A stretch of 64,000 bases of DNA from positions 248,001-312,000 of the forward strand of contig CP103442.1 of assembly GCA_024919035.1 (NCBI GenBank), in the 5' to 3' direction. The notes beneath the pieces are model-generated. The model had not been told where the DNA came from. It did no database searches and saw only the letters and a list, made by a program, of their open reading frames with translations. Positions 10,042-18,826 of this stretch are shown here, in pieces. The stretch comes from Methylophilaceae bacterium LSUCC0401. GTDB lineage: Bacteria; Pseudomonadota; Gammaproteobacteria; Burkholderiales; Methylophilaceae. Within the stretch, counting starts at the first letter, position 1. Every line of letters starts with the position of its first letter. Made by a program: the position numbers and the translations under genes.

Positions 10042-10776
10042 ATGAAACAAATCTATTCCTTTATTCTACTCTTTACTATTCTATCAAACCTCCACGCTGA
10101 GAATGTTTTTGAAAAAAACTATAAACAGCAAGGAGATAAAAATCTAAGATCTTTGCAGGCAGAGCCCTCAACAGAAATATACCGTGGTTGGGATAAAGAT
10201 AAAGATAATATCTTAATGCTTGAGGAGGGCTATGATCTAATGGGTTTTTCATCTTTTGCGGGACCGTATGTTCCTCCCTCAGAAGCCTTAGAGTATGGTA
10301 AACAAATTAAAGCCGACACGATGCTCGTTTATGACCGACAAATTAATGAAGCCACTCGTGCAACGGCAATTAATAAAGCAAGAAAAAATTTAGCCAAAAA
10401 GAAGTTTGATGAGGCTGGAAAAATTGAAGAGATTATTATTAACGCAGATGATTTAGCCGATCCAGACGTCATGTATGACTTTTATGTCTCTTACTGGGCT
10501 AAGTTACCCAAACCTTTGTTTGGAACGCATTTGATTAGCTTTTCAGAAAATGATGAGCGTGGAAGCGAAGGAGGTTTATTTGTTGTTGCTGTGATTAAAG
10601 AGTCAGCTGCAGCTAATGCAGGGATTCTCAGGCAAGACCGAATCATGAAAATTAATGGCATTGAACTCAACACACCCGAAGAATTTATCAAAGAGTTGAT
10701 AAAAAATAGAGGTCAAACAGTTGTGATTGATTATAAAAGAAGTGGCGTGCTCAAAAATATTAGCGTTCAGCTTTAA
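10042..10776 (+). CDS. secreted PDZ-domain protein
   Basis: A signal peptide covers about residues 1-19, cleaved after LHA, so the protein is probably periplasmic. The central part is charged, with DKDKDN near residue 50 that resembles a calcium-binding loop but is not a full EF-hand. The last 80 residues form a PDZ domain: GGLFVVAVIKESAAANAG and RQDRIMKINGIELN are the typical peptide-groove and turn segments. No protease domain is visible, so it is more likely a binding or adaptor protein. Its stop overlaps the stop of yjgA by 3 nt (10773-10776). Confidence 0.75.
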   Translation: MKQIYSFILLFTILSNLHAENVFEKNYKQQGDKNLRSLQAEPSTEIYRGWDKDKDNILMLEEGYDLMGFSSFAGPYVPPSEALEYGKQIKADTMLVYDRQINEATRATAINKARKNLAKKKFDEAGKIEEIIINADDLADPDVMYDFYVSYWAKLPKPLFGTHLISFSENDERGSEGGLFVVAVIKESAAANAGILRQDRIMKINGIELNTPEEFIKELIKNRGQTVVIDYKRSGVLKNISVQL

Positions 10777-11258
10777 TCACTTTTTTGAATACTTTCCAAT
10801 ATGAGGCGATATAAGTTGCGATAATTTTTACTTTTCTTGTCAGCCAGTGATTCTTTTCTTGCATTTGATATTGTTTGATTAAGATTGGATACATCTGGTT
10901 GATACTGGTTTATAAATTCATCTAACGCTGCTGGAGATGTTATTAACTTTTCTCTCCACCTCTCCGCCTCGTGTTCAAGCTTTATTCTCAATTTAGATAT
11001 GTTTTTAATGACATTTAATTCCTCATTGACTTGACTTAAATCAAGGCCTCTTAATATTTTTCCAATATATTGTGCTTGTCTTCTTTTAGCGCTATTTTTT
11101 TTAATATGTTGATAGAAAATAATGGCTTCTTTGGCATCATCTGGAAGCGACAGTGAAGTTATTTTTTGTTTTGGAAGTTGGGCAATCTCTACACCTAAGG
11201 TTTGGACGTCATCCGCCTCTTTTTTAAGTTGAGTTTTACTTTTTAAATGTTCTTCCAT
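10773..11258 (-). CDS. darP: ribosome-associated protein YjgA/DarP (DUF615)
   Basis: DarP (YjgA) associates with late 50S ribosomal precursors and helps their maturation. The 161-residue protein is lysine-rich and helical and fits DUF615: SKTQLKKEADDVQTLG near the N-terminus, RRQAQYIGKILR in the middle and KNYRNLYRLI at the C-terminus. It is divergent from pmbA with 44 nt between ATGs; this yjgA-pmbA pairing is conserved in many proteobacteria and supports both calls. Confidence 0.95.
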   Translation of the reverse strand: MEEHLKSKTQLKKEADDVQTLGVEIAQLPKQKITSLSLPDDAKEAIIFYQHIKKNSAKRRQAQYIGKILRGLDLSQVNEELNVIKNISKLRIKLEHEAERWREKLITSPAALDEFINQYQPDVSNLNQTISNARKESLADKKSKNYRNLYRLILESIQKSD

Positions 11259-11302
11259 ATGATAGATTGCTCACACTTGTTTTAATTGAAAAGGCAACTT
11301 TT

Positions 11303-12646
11303 ATGACTATTGAAATTCTTGGTTATGATCAAGAAAATCTTAAAAATTTATCTGAAGACATTATAACTCACTCGAAAACGTTTGGAGTTGAATCCGCTGA
11401 AATTGACATTAGTGTATCCACTGGAAAAACTTTGACAGTTCGAAATGGTGAGACAGAAACCGTGGAGATCAATAATGATAAAAATATCACCTTAACTTTT
11501 TATAAAAATAACAAAAAAAGTATGGTGTCATCTTCTGACTTTTCAAAAAAAACAATTCAACATCTGATGGATAATTCACTCGCTGTTTTAGATGTAGTTG
11601 AGCCCGATAACTTATTTTCTTTAGCCGACAAGGAACTTCACCCTAAACTAACCAAAGAGATCGATGTGTATTATCCATGTGAACTTGATTTTGACTCTAT
11701 GATTCATGTGACCCAAGAGGCAGAGCATGCAGCAAGAGATTATGATCAAAAAATAACGAACTCAGAGGGAGCAACCTTAAATTACAGCTCATCTCTTTTT
11801 CTGTATGCAAACTCCAATGGCTTTTATGGAGGTTTTCCAGGCACTCGCTATTCTCTTTACTGTTCAGTTATTGCATCTGAGAAAAACTGTATGCAAAGAA
11901 ATTATGATTATTCAAATGTTCGTGATTATCAAGATCTAAAAAATGCATCAGAATTGGGCCAAGAGGCAGCTAAAAATACCCTATCAAGATTAAATATAAA
12001 GAGCATCAAGACGGGAACATACCCAATCATCTTTCACAATACAATTTCAGATTCAATCATCTCTCCTTTAATGTCTGCTATTTCAGGTCGAAATTTGTAT
12101 CGTCAGAATTCTTTCTTGTTGGATTCCATTGGGAAAAAAATAGCGTCTGATTATTTGACGATTAACGAACAGCCTTTTTTAAGCAAAGGGCATGCCTCTA
12201 CATATTTTGATGATGAGGGTGTCGAAGTGTTTGACAATACAATAATTGAAAAAGGGGTTTTGAATCATTACTTACTGTCATCGTATTCTGCTAAAAAATT
12301 AAATTTAACAACCACTGGCAATGCGGGGGGGACTCATAATCTCGTCATTGATCATCAGAATATTTCTTTAGAAGAGTTAATTAAAAACATGAATCGGGGA
12401 TTATTGATTACTGAACTGTTAGGTCATGGAGTCAATATGGTTAATGGTGATTTTTCTAGAGGAGCGTCTGGATTCTTTATTGAGAATGGTGAAATTCAAC
12501 ATGCGGTTGAAGAAATCACCATAGCTGGAAATTTAAAAGATATTTTTATGGATATTGAGGCCATAGCCAATGATATTAACCTTAATGGCTCTAAGTATAT
12601 TGGTTCTGTATTGATTTCTAAAATGGCTGTGGGTTCACAGGGGTAG
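11303..12646 (+). CDS. pmbA: metalloprotease PmbA/TldE
   Basis: PmbA (TldE) is the non-catalytic partner of the TldD zinc protease; together they mature microcin-like peptides and degrade the antitoxin CcdA. From the ATG at 11303 the protein has 447 residues, the normal length. The open frame extends upstream only to a TTG at 11267, which I reject because family members start near this ATG. Features include ARDYDQKITNSEGA and GFPGTRYS, and a C-terminal GGTHNLVI and GASGFFIENGEI. No tldD gene is visible in this window. Confidence 0.96.
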   Translation: MTIEILGYDQENLKNLSEDIITHSKTFGVESAEIDISVSTGKTLTVRNGETETVEINNDKNITLTFYKNNKKSMVSSSDFSKKTIQHLMDNSLAVLDVVEPDNLFSLADKELHPKLTKEIDVYYPCELDFDSMIHVTQEAEHAARDYDQKITNSEGATLNYSSSLFLYANSNGFYGGFPGTRYSLYCSVIASEKNCMQRNYDYSNVRDYQDLKNASELGQEAAKNTLSRLNIKSIKTGTYPIIFHNTISDSIISPLMSAISGRNLYRQNSFLLDSIGKKIASDYLTINEQPFLSKGHASTYFDDEGVEVFDNTIIEKGVLNHYLLSSYSAKKLNLTTTGNAGGTHNLVIDHQNISLEELIKNMNRGLLITELLGHGVNMVNGDFSRGASGFFIENGEIQHAVEEITIAGNLKDIFMDIEAIANDINLNGSKYIGSVLISKMAVGSQG

Positions 12647-12679
12647 AGCAAAAACTTGAAATACTAATGTTGTGGTTAT

Positions 12680-13450
12680 CTAATTAGCTAGAGAAACAAT
12701 TGCATCATCAGAGTAGAGTTTGAAACCGTCAGACAATAAATTTTCATCACTATAATCTACAGTACTTCCATCAGCATCTTCCACTAGGCCTTGACGATAT
12801 TGTAAATAGGCATCTCTTTGAAATGCATAGGGATCAATCGATGCTTCATTTAGGATATCAGAAGCATTTAACAATTCTGTTCTCGCATCAGTAAACTGAG
12901 CTAGCCTTACTTGATTTCGGGTGCGTACATCAGTGATATAGCTTATCGGATCAAAATATAACGTATCAGCTACCAAACCCACACCGTCTCGGATTGAAGA
13001 AGGTCCAAAAAATGGAATCACTAAGTAAGCGCCGGAACCCACTCCCCAGTGTCCTAAGGTTTGACCAAAATCTTCTTTTCGTCTCTCGCCACCGGACATT
13101 GAATGAACGTCTATAAAGCCAAGTAGACCAACCGTTGAATTAATGGCAACTCGACCAGCGTCATTGGCTGCATGTTTAATTTTAAATTGAAGTAAATCAT
13201 TAATGACGGTAATCACATCTCTAAGGTTGTTAAAGAAATTATTGATCCCTTTAACAACAAAAGATGGAGCAACAGCCTTGTAGCCTTTTGCAACTGGTTT
13301 AACAACAGCATCATCAACTACAGTATTAAATTTGTAAATACCTCGGTTCATGGTTTCGAGGGGATCTGGATTTTTAGTGGTAGCACATCCTCCAATCAGC
13401 AAAACGAGGACAAATAGAGTTAGCGTGCGAAACAATTTACTTAATTTCAT
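12680..13450 (-). CDS. mlaA: phospholipid-binding lipoprotein MlaA (VacJ)
   Basis: MlaA is the outer-membrane part of the Mla system, which moves misplaced phospholipids from the outer leaflet back to the inner membrane. A lipoprotein signal ends in LIGGC with Cys22 as the lipidation site. The family motif DPLETMNRGIYKFN follows at once, and GHWGVGSGAYLVIPFFGPSS and DGVGLVAD are in the centre. The gene stands alone here: no mlaBCDEF genes are adjacent. It converges on pmbA with a 33-nt gap. Confidence 0.96.
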   Translation of the reverse strand: MKLSKLFRTLTLFVLVLLIGGCATTKNPDPLETMNRGIYKFNTVVDDAVVKPVAKGYKAVAPSFVVKGINNFFNNLRDVITVINDLLQFKIKHAANDAGRVAINSTVGLLGFIDVHSMSGGERRKEDFGQTLGHWGVGSGAYLVIPFFGPSSIRDGVGLVADTLYFDPISYITDVRTRNQVRLAQFTDARTELLNASDILNEASIDPYAFQRDAYLQYRQGLVEDADGSTVDYSDENLLSDGFKLYSDDAIVSLAN

Positions 13451-13493
13451 TACCTTATTATCTAATAAATTAAATTTAAAGTCATTGAGGATT

Positions 13494-13527
13494 TGTCAAA
13501 TTGATGGAATTATAAATTAAATTTAAA
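13494..13527 (-). promoter_or_regulatory. candidate promoter for mlaA
   Basis: On the minus strand a perfect TTGACA (complement of 13494-13499) lies about 45 nt before the mlaA ATG. The matching -10 is ambiguous because the next 25 bases are nearly all A and T (TAAATT or TTTAAT could serve). It lies in the 77-nt gap after phrB. Confidence 0.3.
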
Positions 13528-14946
13528 TCAATGTTGTTTTTTTACAACATTATTGATTTTTTCAAACATTTGTAGCGCTTTTTGCCGCTGTAATGCATGC
13601 TCTACCGCAGGTTTGGCATATGTGATATTTGAGTTTTTTTGATGCGGTTCGTGTACAGATTTTTTATCAAAACCTTCTAGTTCAGGTATATATTTTTTTA
13701 TAAATTTACCTTCTGGATCAAATTTTTGTGATTGCAGTAAAGGATTAAAAATCCTAAACCAAGGCTGTGCATCACATCCAACTGACGCGGCCCATTGCCA
13801 TCCACCGTTATTTGCAGAAAAATCATAATCAATTAGTTTTTCTTTAAAATATCTTTCGCCCCAACGCCAATCGATTAATAAATCTTTGGTTAAAAAAGAG
13901 GCAACAATCATTCTAAGACGGTTATGCATGTAACCGGTTTGGTTCATTTGGCGCATGGCGGCATCTACAATTGGAAAGCCAGTATTTCCTGTTTTCCATG
14001 CCTCGAATAAATGATCACTATTTTCATATTCCAGTTGATCATATTGTTGTTTAAAAGATTTTCCATCTTGGACATGAGGAAAGTTGACGATGATTTGGAA
14101 GTAAAAGTCTCGCCAAATAAGTTCATTAAGCCATGTATTCGAACCAGAATTTAGATTATTCAGACATAAATCGGCAATTTCTCTTATGGAAATAGTCCCA
14201 AATCTATTATGGACAGAAAGATATGAGACTCCCTTGATCGCAGGGTAATTTCGAGTTTGATCGTAATTGTTCAGTCGACCTTCAAAGTCTTTAATCTGAC
14301 TTTGAATTTGACTTTGCTTAAGGGCGATGGGTAGATTTGAAATATTGGTAGATTCAAAACCAATTTCAGCAAGGGGCGGCATTTTATTAGCGCTAAATTT
14401 TTCAAAGTTGATTGTATCAACTTTGTAATTTAATCTCCCTGCGCCAGTTAATTTAAGTTTCTCAAGGTGATTATTTCTATAAGGAGAAAATACCGAATAA
14501 GGGGTTGAGGTTTTTGTTAAAACTTCATTGGCTTCAAAAAGGACCTGGTCTTTATAATCTTCAAATGAAATATTTTGTAGATTAAGAGATTTTTTTATAT
14601 TTTCATCTCTAAGCACTCCATATTTTTCATAATCTCGATTGGCGAAGACTGCATCTGCTTGAATTGATTTGGCAAGACTTGGAATTTCAGTTTTAGGATC
14701 ACCATGAAGTATCCAGATGTCTGATTGCAATTTTTTCAGTGTCTCTTTGATATCTAAAAGAATACGATGTAAAAAATCAACCCTCTGATCTTTTTTATCT
14801 GAGAGTGCATTAAGTATTTCTGTATCAAATACAAAGCATAGATTTACCTTCTCGGATCTTAAATGAGCCTGATAAAGTGCCGTATTATCATGCAGCCTTA
14901 AATCTCTCCTAAGCCAGACTAATGATTTTTGATAGAGCTTACTCAC
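13528..14946 (-). CDS. phrB: deoxyribodipyrimidine photolyase
   Basis: Photolyase uses light, FAD and an antenna cofactor to split cyclobutane pyrimidine dimers. The N-terminal antenna domain begins with SLVWLRRDLRLHDN; the C-terminal FAD domain carries ELIWRDFYFQI, GFPIVDAAMRQMNQTGYMHNR and NNGGWQWAASVG. From a GTG at 14946 it has 472 residues, the normal size. The frame is open further up to a TTG at 14997, but those 17 residues lie inside rlmH and would add a membrane-like stretch that photolyases lack. It overlaps the end of rlmH by 8 nt. It fits a sunlit surface habitat. Confidence 0.95.
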   Translation of the reverse strand: MSKLYQKSLVWLRRDLRLHDNTALYQAHLRSEKVNLCFVFDTEILNALSDKKDQRVDFLHRILLDIKETLKKLQSDIWILHGDPKTEIPSLAKSIQADAVFANRDYEKYGVLRDENIKKSLNLQNISFEDYKDQVLFEANEVLTKTSTPYSVFSPYRNNHLEKLKLTGAGRLNYKVDTINFEKFSANKMPPLAEIGFESTNISNLPIALKQSQIQSQIKDFEGRLNNYDQTRNYPAIKGVSYLSVHNRFGTISIREIADLCLNNLNSGSNTWLNELIWRDFYFQIIVNFPHVQDGKSFKQQYDQLEYENSDHLFEAWKTGNTGFPIVDAAMRQMNQTGYMHNRLRMIVASFLTKDLLIDWRWGERYFKEKLIDYDFSANNGGWQWAASVGCDAQPWFRIFNPLLQSQKFDPEGKFIKKYIPELEGFDKKSVHEPHQKNSNITYAKPAVEHALQRQKALQMFEKINNVVKKQH

Positions 14947-15403
14947 GGTGATAAGGCAAATTATTAATGATAGAAAACCCCCGATAAATTTGCTCAATGA
15001 TCAAAACTTTAACAAGTTGATGGGGAAACGTTAGATTAGATAAGCTTATCACCTTACTGCATTTTTCAAGAATATCTTTACTGAGTCCATCAGCGCCGCC
15101 AATTAGAAATATAATTTCCGAGTGATGCATCATAGTTTGTTCAAGAAAATTTGAAAATGTACACGAGTTATAGGATTGTCCGTTTTCATCTAAGGCAATA
15201 ACAAAAGAATTTTTATTAATGGATGAGAGTATTTTTTTTGCTTCAAGTTCTTTCTTTAATATTATATTTTTTTCTTTTGATTTGATCTGATGATTCACCC
15301 ATTCAATTTTTGTAAAGGTATTAACTCGAGAAGTGTACTCGTCAATAAGCGAATTAACTGATGATGAGGGTGGAGATCCGATACTAATGATTTTGATTAA
15401 CAA
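14939..15403 (-). CDS. rlmH: 23S rRNA (pseudouridine-1915-N3)-methyltransferase RlmH
   Basis: RlmH methylates pseudouridine 1915 of 23S rRNA in the 70S ribosome. The 154-residue SPOUT-family protein shows LDENGQSYNS near residue 72, the SAM-binding IIFLIGGADGL knot, and the C-terminal RGFSIINNLPYHRE, the usual end. The start is a TTG at 15403; no ATG is available nearby. It follows rsfS by 6 nt, the standard rsfS-rlmH pairing, although nadD, often just before rsfS, is not here. Confidence 0.96.
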   Translation of the reverse strand: MLIKIISIGSPPSSSVNSLIDEYTSRVNTFTKIEWVNHQIKSKEKNIILKKELEAKKILSSINKNSFVIALDENGQSYNSCTFSNFLEQTMMHHSEIIFLIGGADGLSKDILEKCSKVISLSNLTFPHQLVKVLIIEQIYRGFSIINNLPYHRE

Positions 15404-15409
15404 AGTTAC

Positions 15410-15736
15410 TTAGCTTGGCTGCCAAAGTTGCTCAAGATTATAGTATGCTCTTGTGGTTGGGAGCATGATGTGTACTAAAACTTCATTGAGATCTACAAGA
15501 ACCCACTCCCCATCAATATCACCCTCAATATTAACAATCTCTTTACCCACCTCTTTGAGTTTATCTCTTAAATGTCGAGCTAATGCCTTGGTTTGGCGAT
15601 TCGAATTTGCGCTAGCGATAATCATATAATCTGTCATAGATGTTTTTTTTCGTACATCTATGACTGTTATATCAAAGGCTTTAATATCCTCCAGTGATTC
15701 GACAATAAATTGATTAAGTTTTTTTCCTGAGGTCAA
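15410..15736 (-). CDS. rsfS: ribosome silencing factor RsfS
   Basis: RsfS binds L14 of the 50S subunit and blocks subunit joining when nutrients are scarce. The 108 residues fit the family: VIDVRKKTSMTDYMIIASANSNRQ, and later EGDIDGEWVLVDLNEVLVHIM. The first codon is TTG at 15736 and no ATG exists before the conserved core. It comes 4 nt after panD and 6 nt before rlmH, so all are one transcript. Confidence 0.95.
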   Translation of the reverse strand: MTSGKKLNQFIVESLEDIKAFDITVIDVRKKTSMTDYMIIASANSNRQTKALARHLRDKLKEVGKEIVNIEGDIDGEWVLVDLNEVLVHIMLPTTRAYYNLEQLWQPS

Positions 15737-15740
15737 AACT

Positions 15741-16121
15741 CTACGCAGCTTGAATGTCTATGGAGTTTTTTGTGATGGTAATCTTGTTATTGCTGTCGAC
15801 GTAAACTAGGGAAGGAGCATATTTTTCTAGTTCTAACTCATTGTAGTCGGAATAGGTCGCGATAATTAACATATCACCAGGATTAGCTTTATGAGCTGCA
15901 GCACCATTAATGGAAATAATGCCAGAATTTTTTTCAGCTGATATCGCGTAAGTTGTGAAGCGTTCACCATTAGTAATGTTATAAATAGCTATTTGTTCAT
16001 ACTCATTAATATTTGCTTCTTTAAGTAAGGCGATGTCAATAGCGCAAGATCCCTCATACTCCAATTCCGAGTGAGTAACCGTGACGCGATGAAGCTTGGA
16101 TTTCAACATTCTTCTAAACAT
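15741..16121 (-). CDS. panD: aspartate 1-decarboxylase
   Basis: PanD makes beta-alanine for pantothenate. The proenzyme cleaves itself between Gly24 and Ser25, and here YEGSC places Gly24-Ser25 at exactly those positions. The pyruvoyl group forms on Ser25. Further conserved parts are [10 protein letters not shown] and [13 protein letters not shown]. The 126-residue length is normal. It follows panC after 54 nt, a gap holding its own candidate promoter, so beta-alanine supply may be regulated apart from panB and panC. Confidence 0.97.
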   Translation of the reverse strand: MFRRMLKSKLHRVTVTHSELEYEGSCAIDIALLKEANINEYEQIAIYNITNGERFTTYAISAEKNSGIISINGAAAHKANPGDMLIIATYSDYNELELEKYAPSLVYVDSNNKITITKNSIDIQAA

Positions 16122-16156
16122 AGAGTTATGAATTACCTAATAAATATTAATTCGCT

Positions 16157-16185
16157 ATTATAAACTTGAAAATAATCAGATGCAA
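16157..16185 (-). promoter_or_regulatory. candidate sigma-70 promoter for panD
   Basis: Minus-strand TATAAT (complement of 16157-16162) sits 17 nt after TTGCAT (complement of 16180-16185), which overlaps the end of panC. The ATG of panD is about 35 nt downstream. The -10 is perfect and the spacing ideal; the -35 matches only half the consensus. Confidence 0.45.
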
Positions 16186-17003
16186 AACTCGATATTGTCG
16201 ATTAATCTGACATTTCCAAGGTGGGCGGCAATTAAAGCCACTAATTTTTTTTCATTATTTTTTGGACTCAGCAGGGTTTTCTGTGAACGCACACTTACAT
16301 AATCAACAATCCAACCATTTTTTGTTAAATTTTGAAATGCTCTAAGTTCAACTTTCTTTATATGAATCAATGATTTACATGTTTTTTTGATTTGCATCAG
16401 CTCATTGTAAAGCTCTGATATTTTTGTTGTATATTTTTTTTGAATGAGCCCATTTCTTGAACTCATGGCTAACCCATTTTTTTCTCTTTTGGTGGGTACG
16501 GCCATTATCTTTATCGGATAGCAAAATTCCCGCATTAGATTTTTGAGAATGAAAAGTTGTTGATAATCTTTCTTACCTAAAAAGAGATAATGTGGCTGAA
16601 TGATATTACAGAGTTTCATAACGATTGTGATTACCCCTTCAAAATGACCAGGCCGAAAAGCGTCACATAGCTGATACTCCAAATTAAAAAAACTTAATTT
16701 AAATTCACTGTGATTAGTATTCATCTCTTGTTCGGTAGGAATAAAAACGGCGTCAACACATTCATTTTTCAAATATTCCAAATCTTGCTTTAAGGTTTTT
16801 GGGTAGGAGGCAAAGTCTTTTTTGTCATTAAACTGCAGTCTATTTACAAAAATGGAAACCACAATGCAGGTTTTTGGTTTCTTTGCTTTTTGAATGAGGG
16901 ATAAATGACCCTGATGAAGATTACCCATTGTTGGCACAAAAGCAATTTGACTTTGTTTGCTTAAATATTTCTGAATTGAGCTGATGGACTTAAATATTTT
17001 CAT
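16176..17003 (-). CDS. panC: pantothenate synthetase
   Basis: PanC joins pantoate and beta-alanine with ATP. At 275 residues it is full length. The nucleotide-binding PTMGNLHQGH lies at about residues 24-33; RPGHFEGV, LGKKDYQQL and MSSRN follow. The usual FVNPxQF pantoate-site motif reads FVNRLQF here, with Pro replaced by Arg, while the Gln is kept. panB ends immediately before it (stop then start with no gap), so the two are coupled. Confidence 0.96.
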   Translation of the reverse strand: MKIFKSISSIQKYLSKQSQIAFVPTMGNLHQGHLSLIQKAKKPKTCIVVSIFVNRLQFNDKKDFASYPKTLKQDLEYLKNECVDAVFIPTEQEMNTNHSEFKLSFFNLEYQLCDAFRPGHFEGVITIVMKLCNIIQPHYLFLGKKDYQQLFILKNLMREFCYPIKIMAVPTKREKNGLAMSSRNGLIQKKYTTKISELYNELMQIKKTCKSLIHIKKVELRAFQNLTKNGWIVDYVSVRSQKTLLSPKNNEKKLVALIAAHLGNVRLIDNIEFCI

Positions 17004-17696
17004 TTATCTTGAAAAAAAATTCTTGATGGTTTTAAACACCTGGCTTTGTTGATTAATATTAATCTTAATCTCTTCACCCTTAATGAGATTCATCGCTTTA
17101 TAAAGGACATCCACTTTACCTCGACAAAATTTTGAATTTTGATACCCAATCGTTGGAATATTCACACATTCAGATATTTTTTTATTACTTAATGAAGTCA
17201 TTTTTGATAAGACAATCATATCAGCACCAGCTTCTTCTAGAGATTTTGCAATTTTTGTATATTCGAGAGGCTTTTGTTTGGTGATTTTTTTTTGAGGCAT
17301 TTGTCCGATATGTGAACAAACAGCTATTCCAAGGGATTTGAGCTTTCGTATTAACGCAATTACCTCCTCATGCCCTTCAATTTTAATAATATCAGCTCCT
17401 TGATGAATTAATCTTTTTGCATCTTGTACAGCCTTTTTTGTTGATATCATCGATTTTGCAGGAAGATCAGCAATAATCGGAATGCGAGTTTGTTTTTTTA
17501 TAATTTTGAGAAATGCTAATAATGTATTGATATCGATTTCTGAAGTGTTTCTATGACCCAGAACAAGAACACCAATTGAATCACCAATTAAAACAGCATC
17601 ACATCCGACTAAATTAGCAATGGATGCAGATGTGGCGTCATAGCAACTAAGAATTTTTAAGTATTTTTTTTTAAAGAGTTTATGGTTGACATCCAT
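17004..17696 (-). CDS. panB: divergent 3-methyl-2-oxobutanoate hydroxymethyltransferase
   Basis: PanB makes ketopantoate from 2-oxoisovalerate with methylene-THF. The family is recognisable: the metal-binding acidic residues Asp39 (in GDS), Asp77 (in ADLP) and Glu107 (in KIEG) are all kept. However, the protein is 230 residues against about 264, and the motif that holds the catalytic Glu (E. coli Glu181, in LECVP) reads LSKMT here, so position 164 is Ser. The glycine-rich IGIGAG segment is also replaced by IGYQNS. The frame is intact and lies in the expected folK-dgk-panB-panC order. It may be active by another residue, changed in function, or decaying. Confidence 0.85.
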   Translation of the reverse strand: MDVNHKLFKKKYLKILSCYDATSASIANLVGCDAVLIGDSIGVLVLGHRNTSEIDINTLLAFLKIIKKQTRIPIIADLPAKSMISTKKAVQDAKRLIHQGADIIKIEGHEEVIALIRKLKSLGIAVCSHIGQMPQKKITKQKPLEYTKIAKSLEEAGADMIVLSKMTSLSNKKISECVNIPTIGYQNSKFCRGKVDVLYKAMNLIKGEEIKININQQSQVFKTIKNFFSR

Positions 17697-17698
17697 AA

Positions 17699-18349
17699 TT
17701 AAATTATTTTTGGATTAAAGAACTCGCGGGTTGAGGTCATCTGGTCTATTTTATCAATTAACATTCTTACTGCTCCAGGATCCTCAAGGATATCAAGGTT
17801 CTCGTTATTGATAATTAATAATTGATTGCTATATTTAAAATGAAAAAAATTACTATAAGCTTCCGCAATTTTTTCGAGATACTCAGTGCTAATTGTTTTT
17901 TCATAACCAATACTTCTTCCATCCACTCTTTTTTTTAAGAGTTCAACAGGTGTTTGCAAATAAATCACTAAATCAGGTTTTGGAACTTTTAACTCAAGGA
18001 ATTGATAGATTTGTTTATATAACTTTAATTCTTCATCATCAAGATTAAGTTGAGCGAAGATGGGATCCTTATAGATAAAAAAATCTGCAACAGAGCCTTT
18101 ATGAAAAAAATCATTTTGTTTAACTTCATTGATCTGTTCGGCACGTTGAAATAAAAAAAATAATTGAGTAGGCAGGGCATATTGAGTCATATTTTTGTAA
18201 AACTTTGGAAGAAAGGGGTTTTGCTCAGCCCTTTCTTTGATAAATTTTGCTCCAAAATTTTCACTTAACATTCTTGAAAGGGTAGACTTCCCTGAACCAA
18301 TAGGACCCTCAACTACAATATATGGATATTTTTTAAATGGATTGATCAT
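17699..18349 (-). CDS. deoxynucleoside kinase (deoxyadenosine/deoxyguanosine kinase type)
   Basis: The enzyme phosphorylates deoxynucleosides for salvage. The P-loop GPIGSGKST is at residues 15-23, followed by the family's ERAEQNPFLPKFY, the LFFLFQRAEQ helix, and the R-rich lid KKRVDGRS. Length 216 residues is normal. The exact substrate cannot be told from sequence. It overlaps the end of folK by 17 nt and precedes panB by 2 nt; folK-dgk-panB-panC is a frequent betaproteobacterial order. Confidence 0.9.
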   Translation of the reverse strand: MINPFKKYPYIVVEGPIGSGKSTLSRMLSENFGAKFIKERAEQNPFLPKFYKNMTQYALPTQLFFLFQRAEQINEVKQNDFFHKGSVADFFIYKDPIFAQLNLDDEELKLYKQIYQFLELKVPKPDLVIYLQTPVELLKKRVDGRSIGYEKTISTEYLEKIAEAYSNFFHFKYSNQLLIINNENLDILEDPGAVRMLIDKIDQMTSTREFFNPKII

Positions 18350-18824
18350 TAATTTTCATTAGAGTTTTTTTATCAAGTTTACCTAAAATTTCCTTTAGAT
18401 TGCTGATTTTAGGCACAAGAATATTGGGTTCAATTTCAAGCAATGGAATCATCACAAAAGCCCTATCAAGCATCCTCGGATGTGGAATAGTTAAATCCTT
18501 AGTTAAAATAATTTCTTGATTAAATAATAATATATCAATATCAATTGTTCTTGGCCCATTGACAATCTTTTTTACTCTTTTTAATTGAAATTCTATCTGT
18601 TGAAATCGCTCAAATAATTCCGCTGGAGATAAACTTGTTTGAAGGGAAATAACTTGGTTTATAAAATTAGGCTGATCAAGATAACCGACTGGTAAAGACT
18701 CATACAGCGAGGATTTTTTGGTAATTTTTGATGTCTCAATTTTTTCAATAAGTTCTGTGGCATTTTTAATTTGATTAATTGGATCAGATTGATTACTTCC
18801 AAGCCCCAAGTAAACCGTATGCAT
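18333..18824 (-). CDS. folK: 2-amino-4-hydroxy-6-hydroxymethyldihydropteridine diphosphokinase
   Basis: FolK transfers diphosphate from ATP to the folate pterin precursor. The 163-residue protein starts with YLGLGSNQSDP and carries the signature GPRTIDIDILLFN near the middle, then LTIPHPRMLDRAFVMIPLLEI. These are the complete conserved segments of HPPK. It begins just after pcnB (2 nt) and overlaps dgk. Confidence 0.97.
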   Translation of the reverse strand: MHTVYLGLGSNQSDPINQIKNATELIEKIETSKITKKSSLYESLPVGYLDQPNFINQVISLQTSLSPAELFERFQQIEFQLKRVKKIVNGPRTIDIDILLFNQEIILTKDLTIPHPRMLDRAFVMIPLLEIEPNILVPKISNLKEILGKLDKKTLMKINDQSI

Positions 18825-18826
18825 AT

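Noticed and set aside
11267-11302. TTG start of pmbA at 11267
   Set aside because: The ATG at 11303 gives the normal family length and has an AAAGG just upstream.
14947-14997. A membrane-like N-terminal extension of phrB from a TTG
   Set aside because: The extra 17 residues lie entirely within the end of rlmH; photolyases start near the GTG at 14946 and do not have such a segment.
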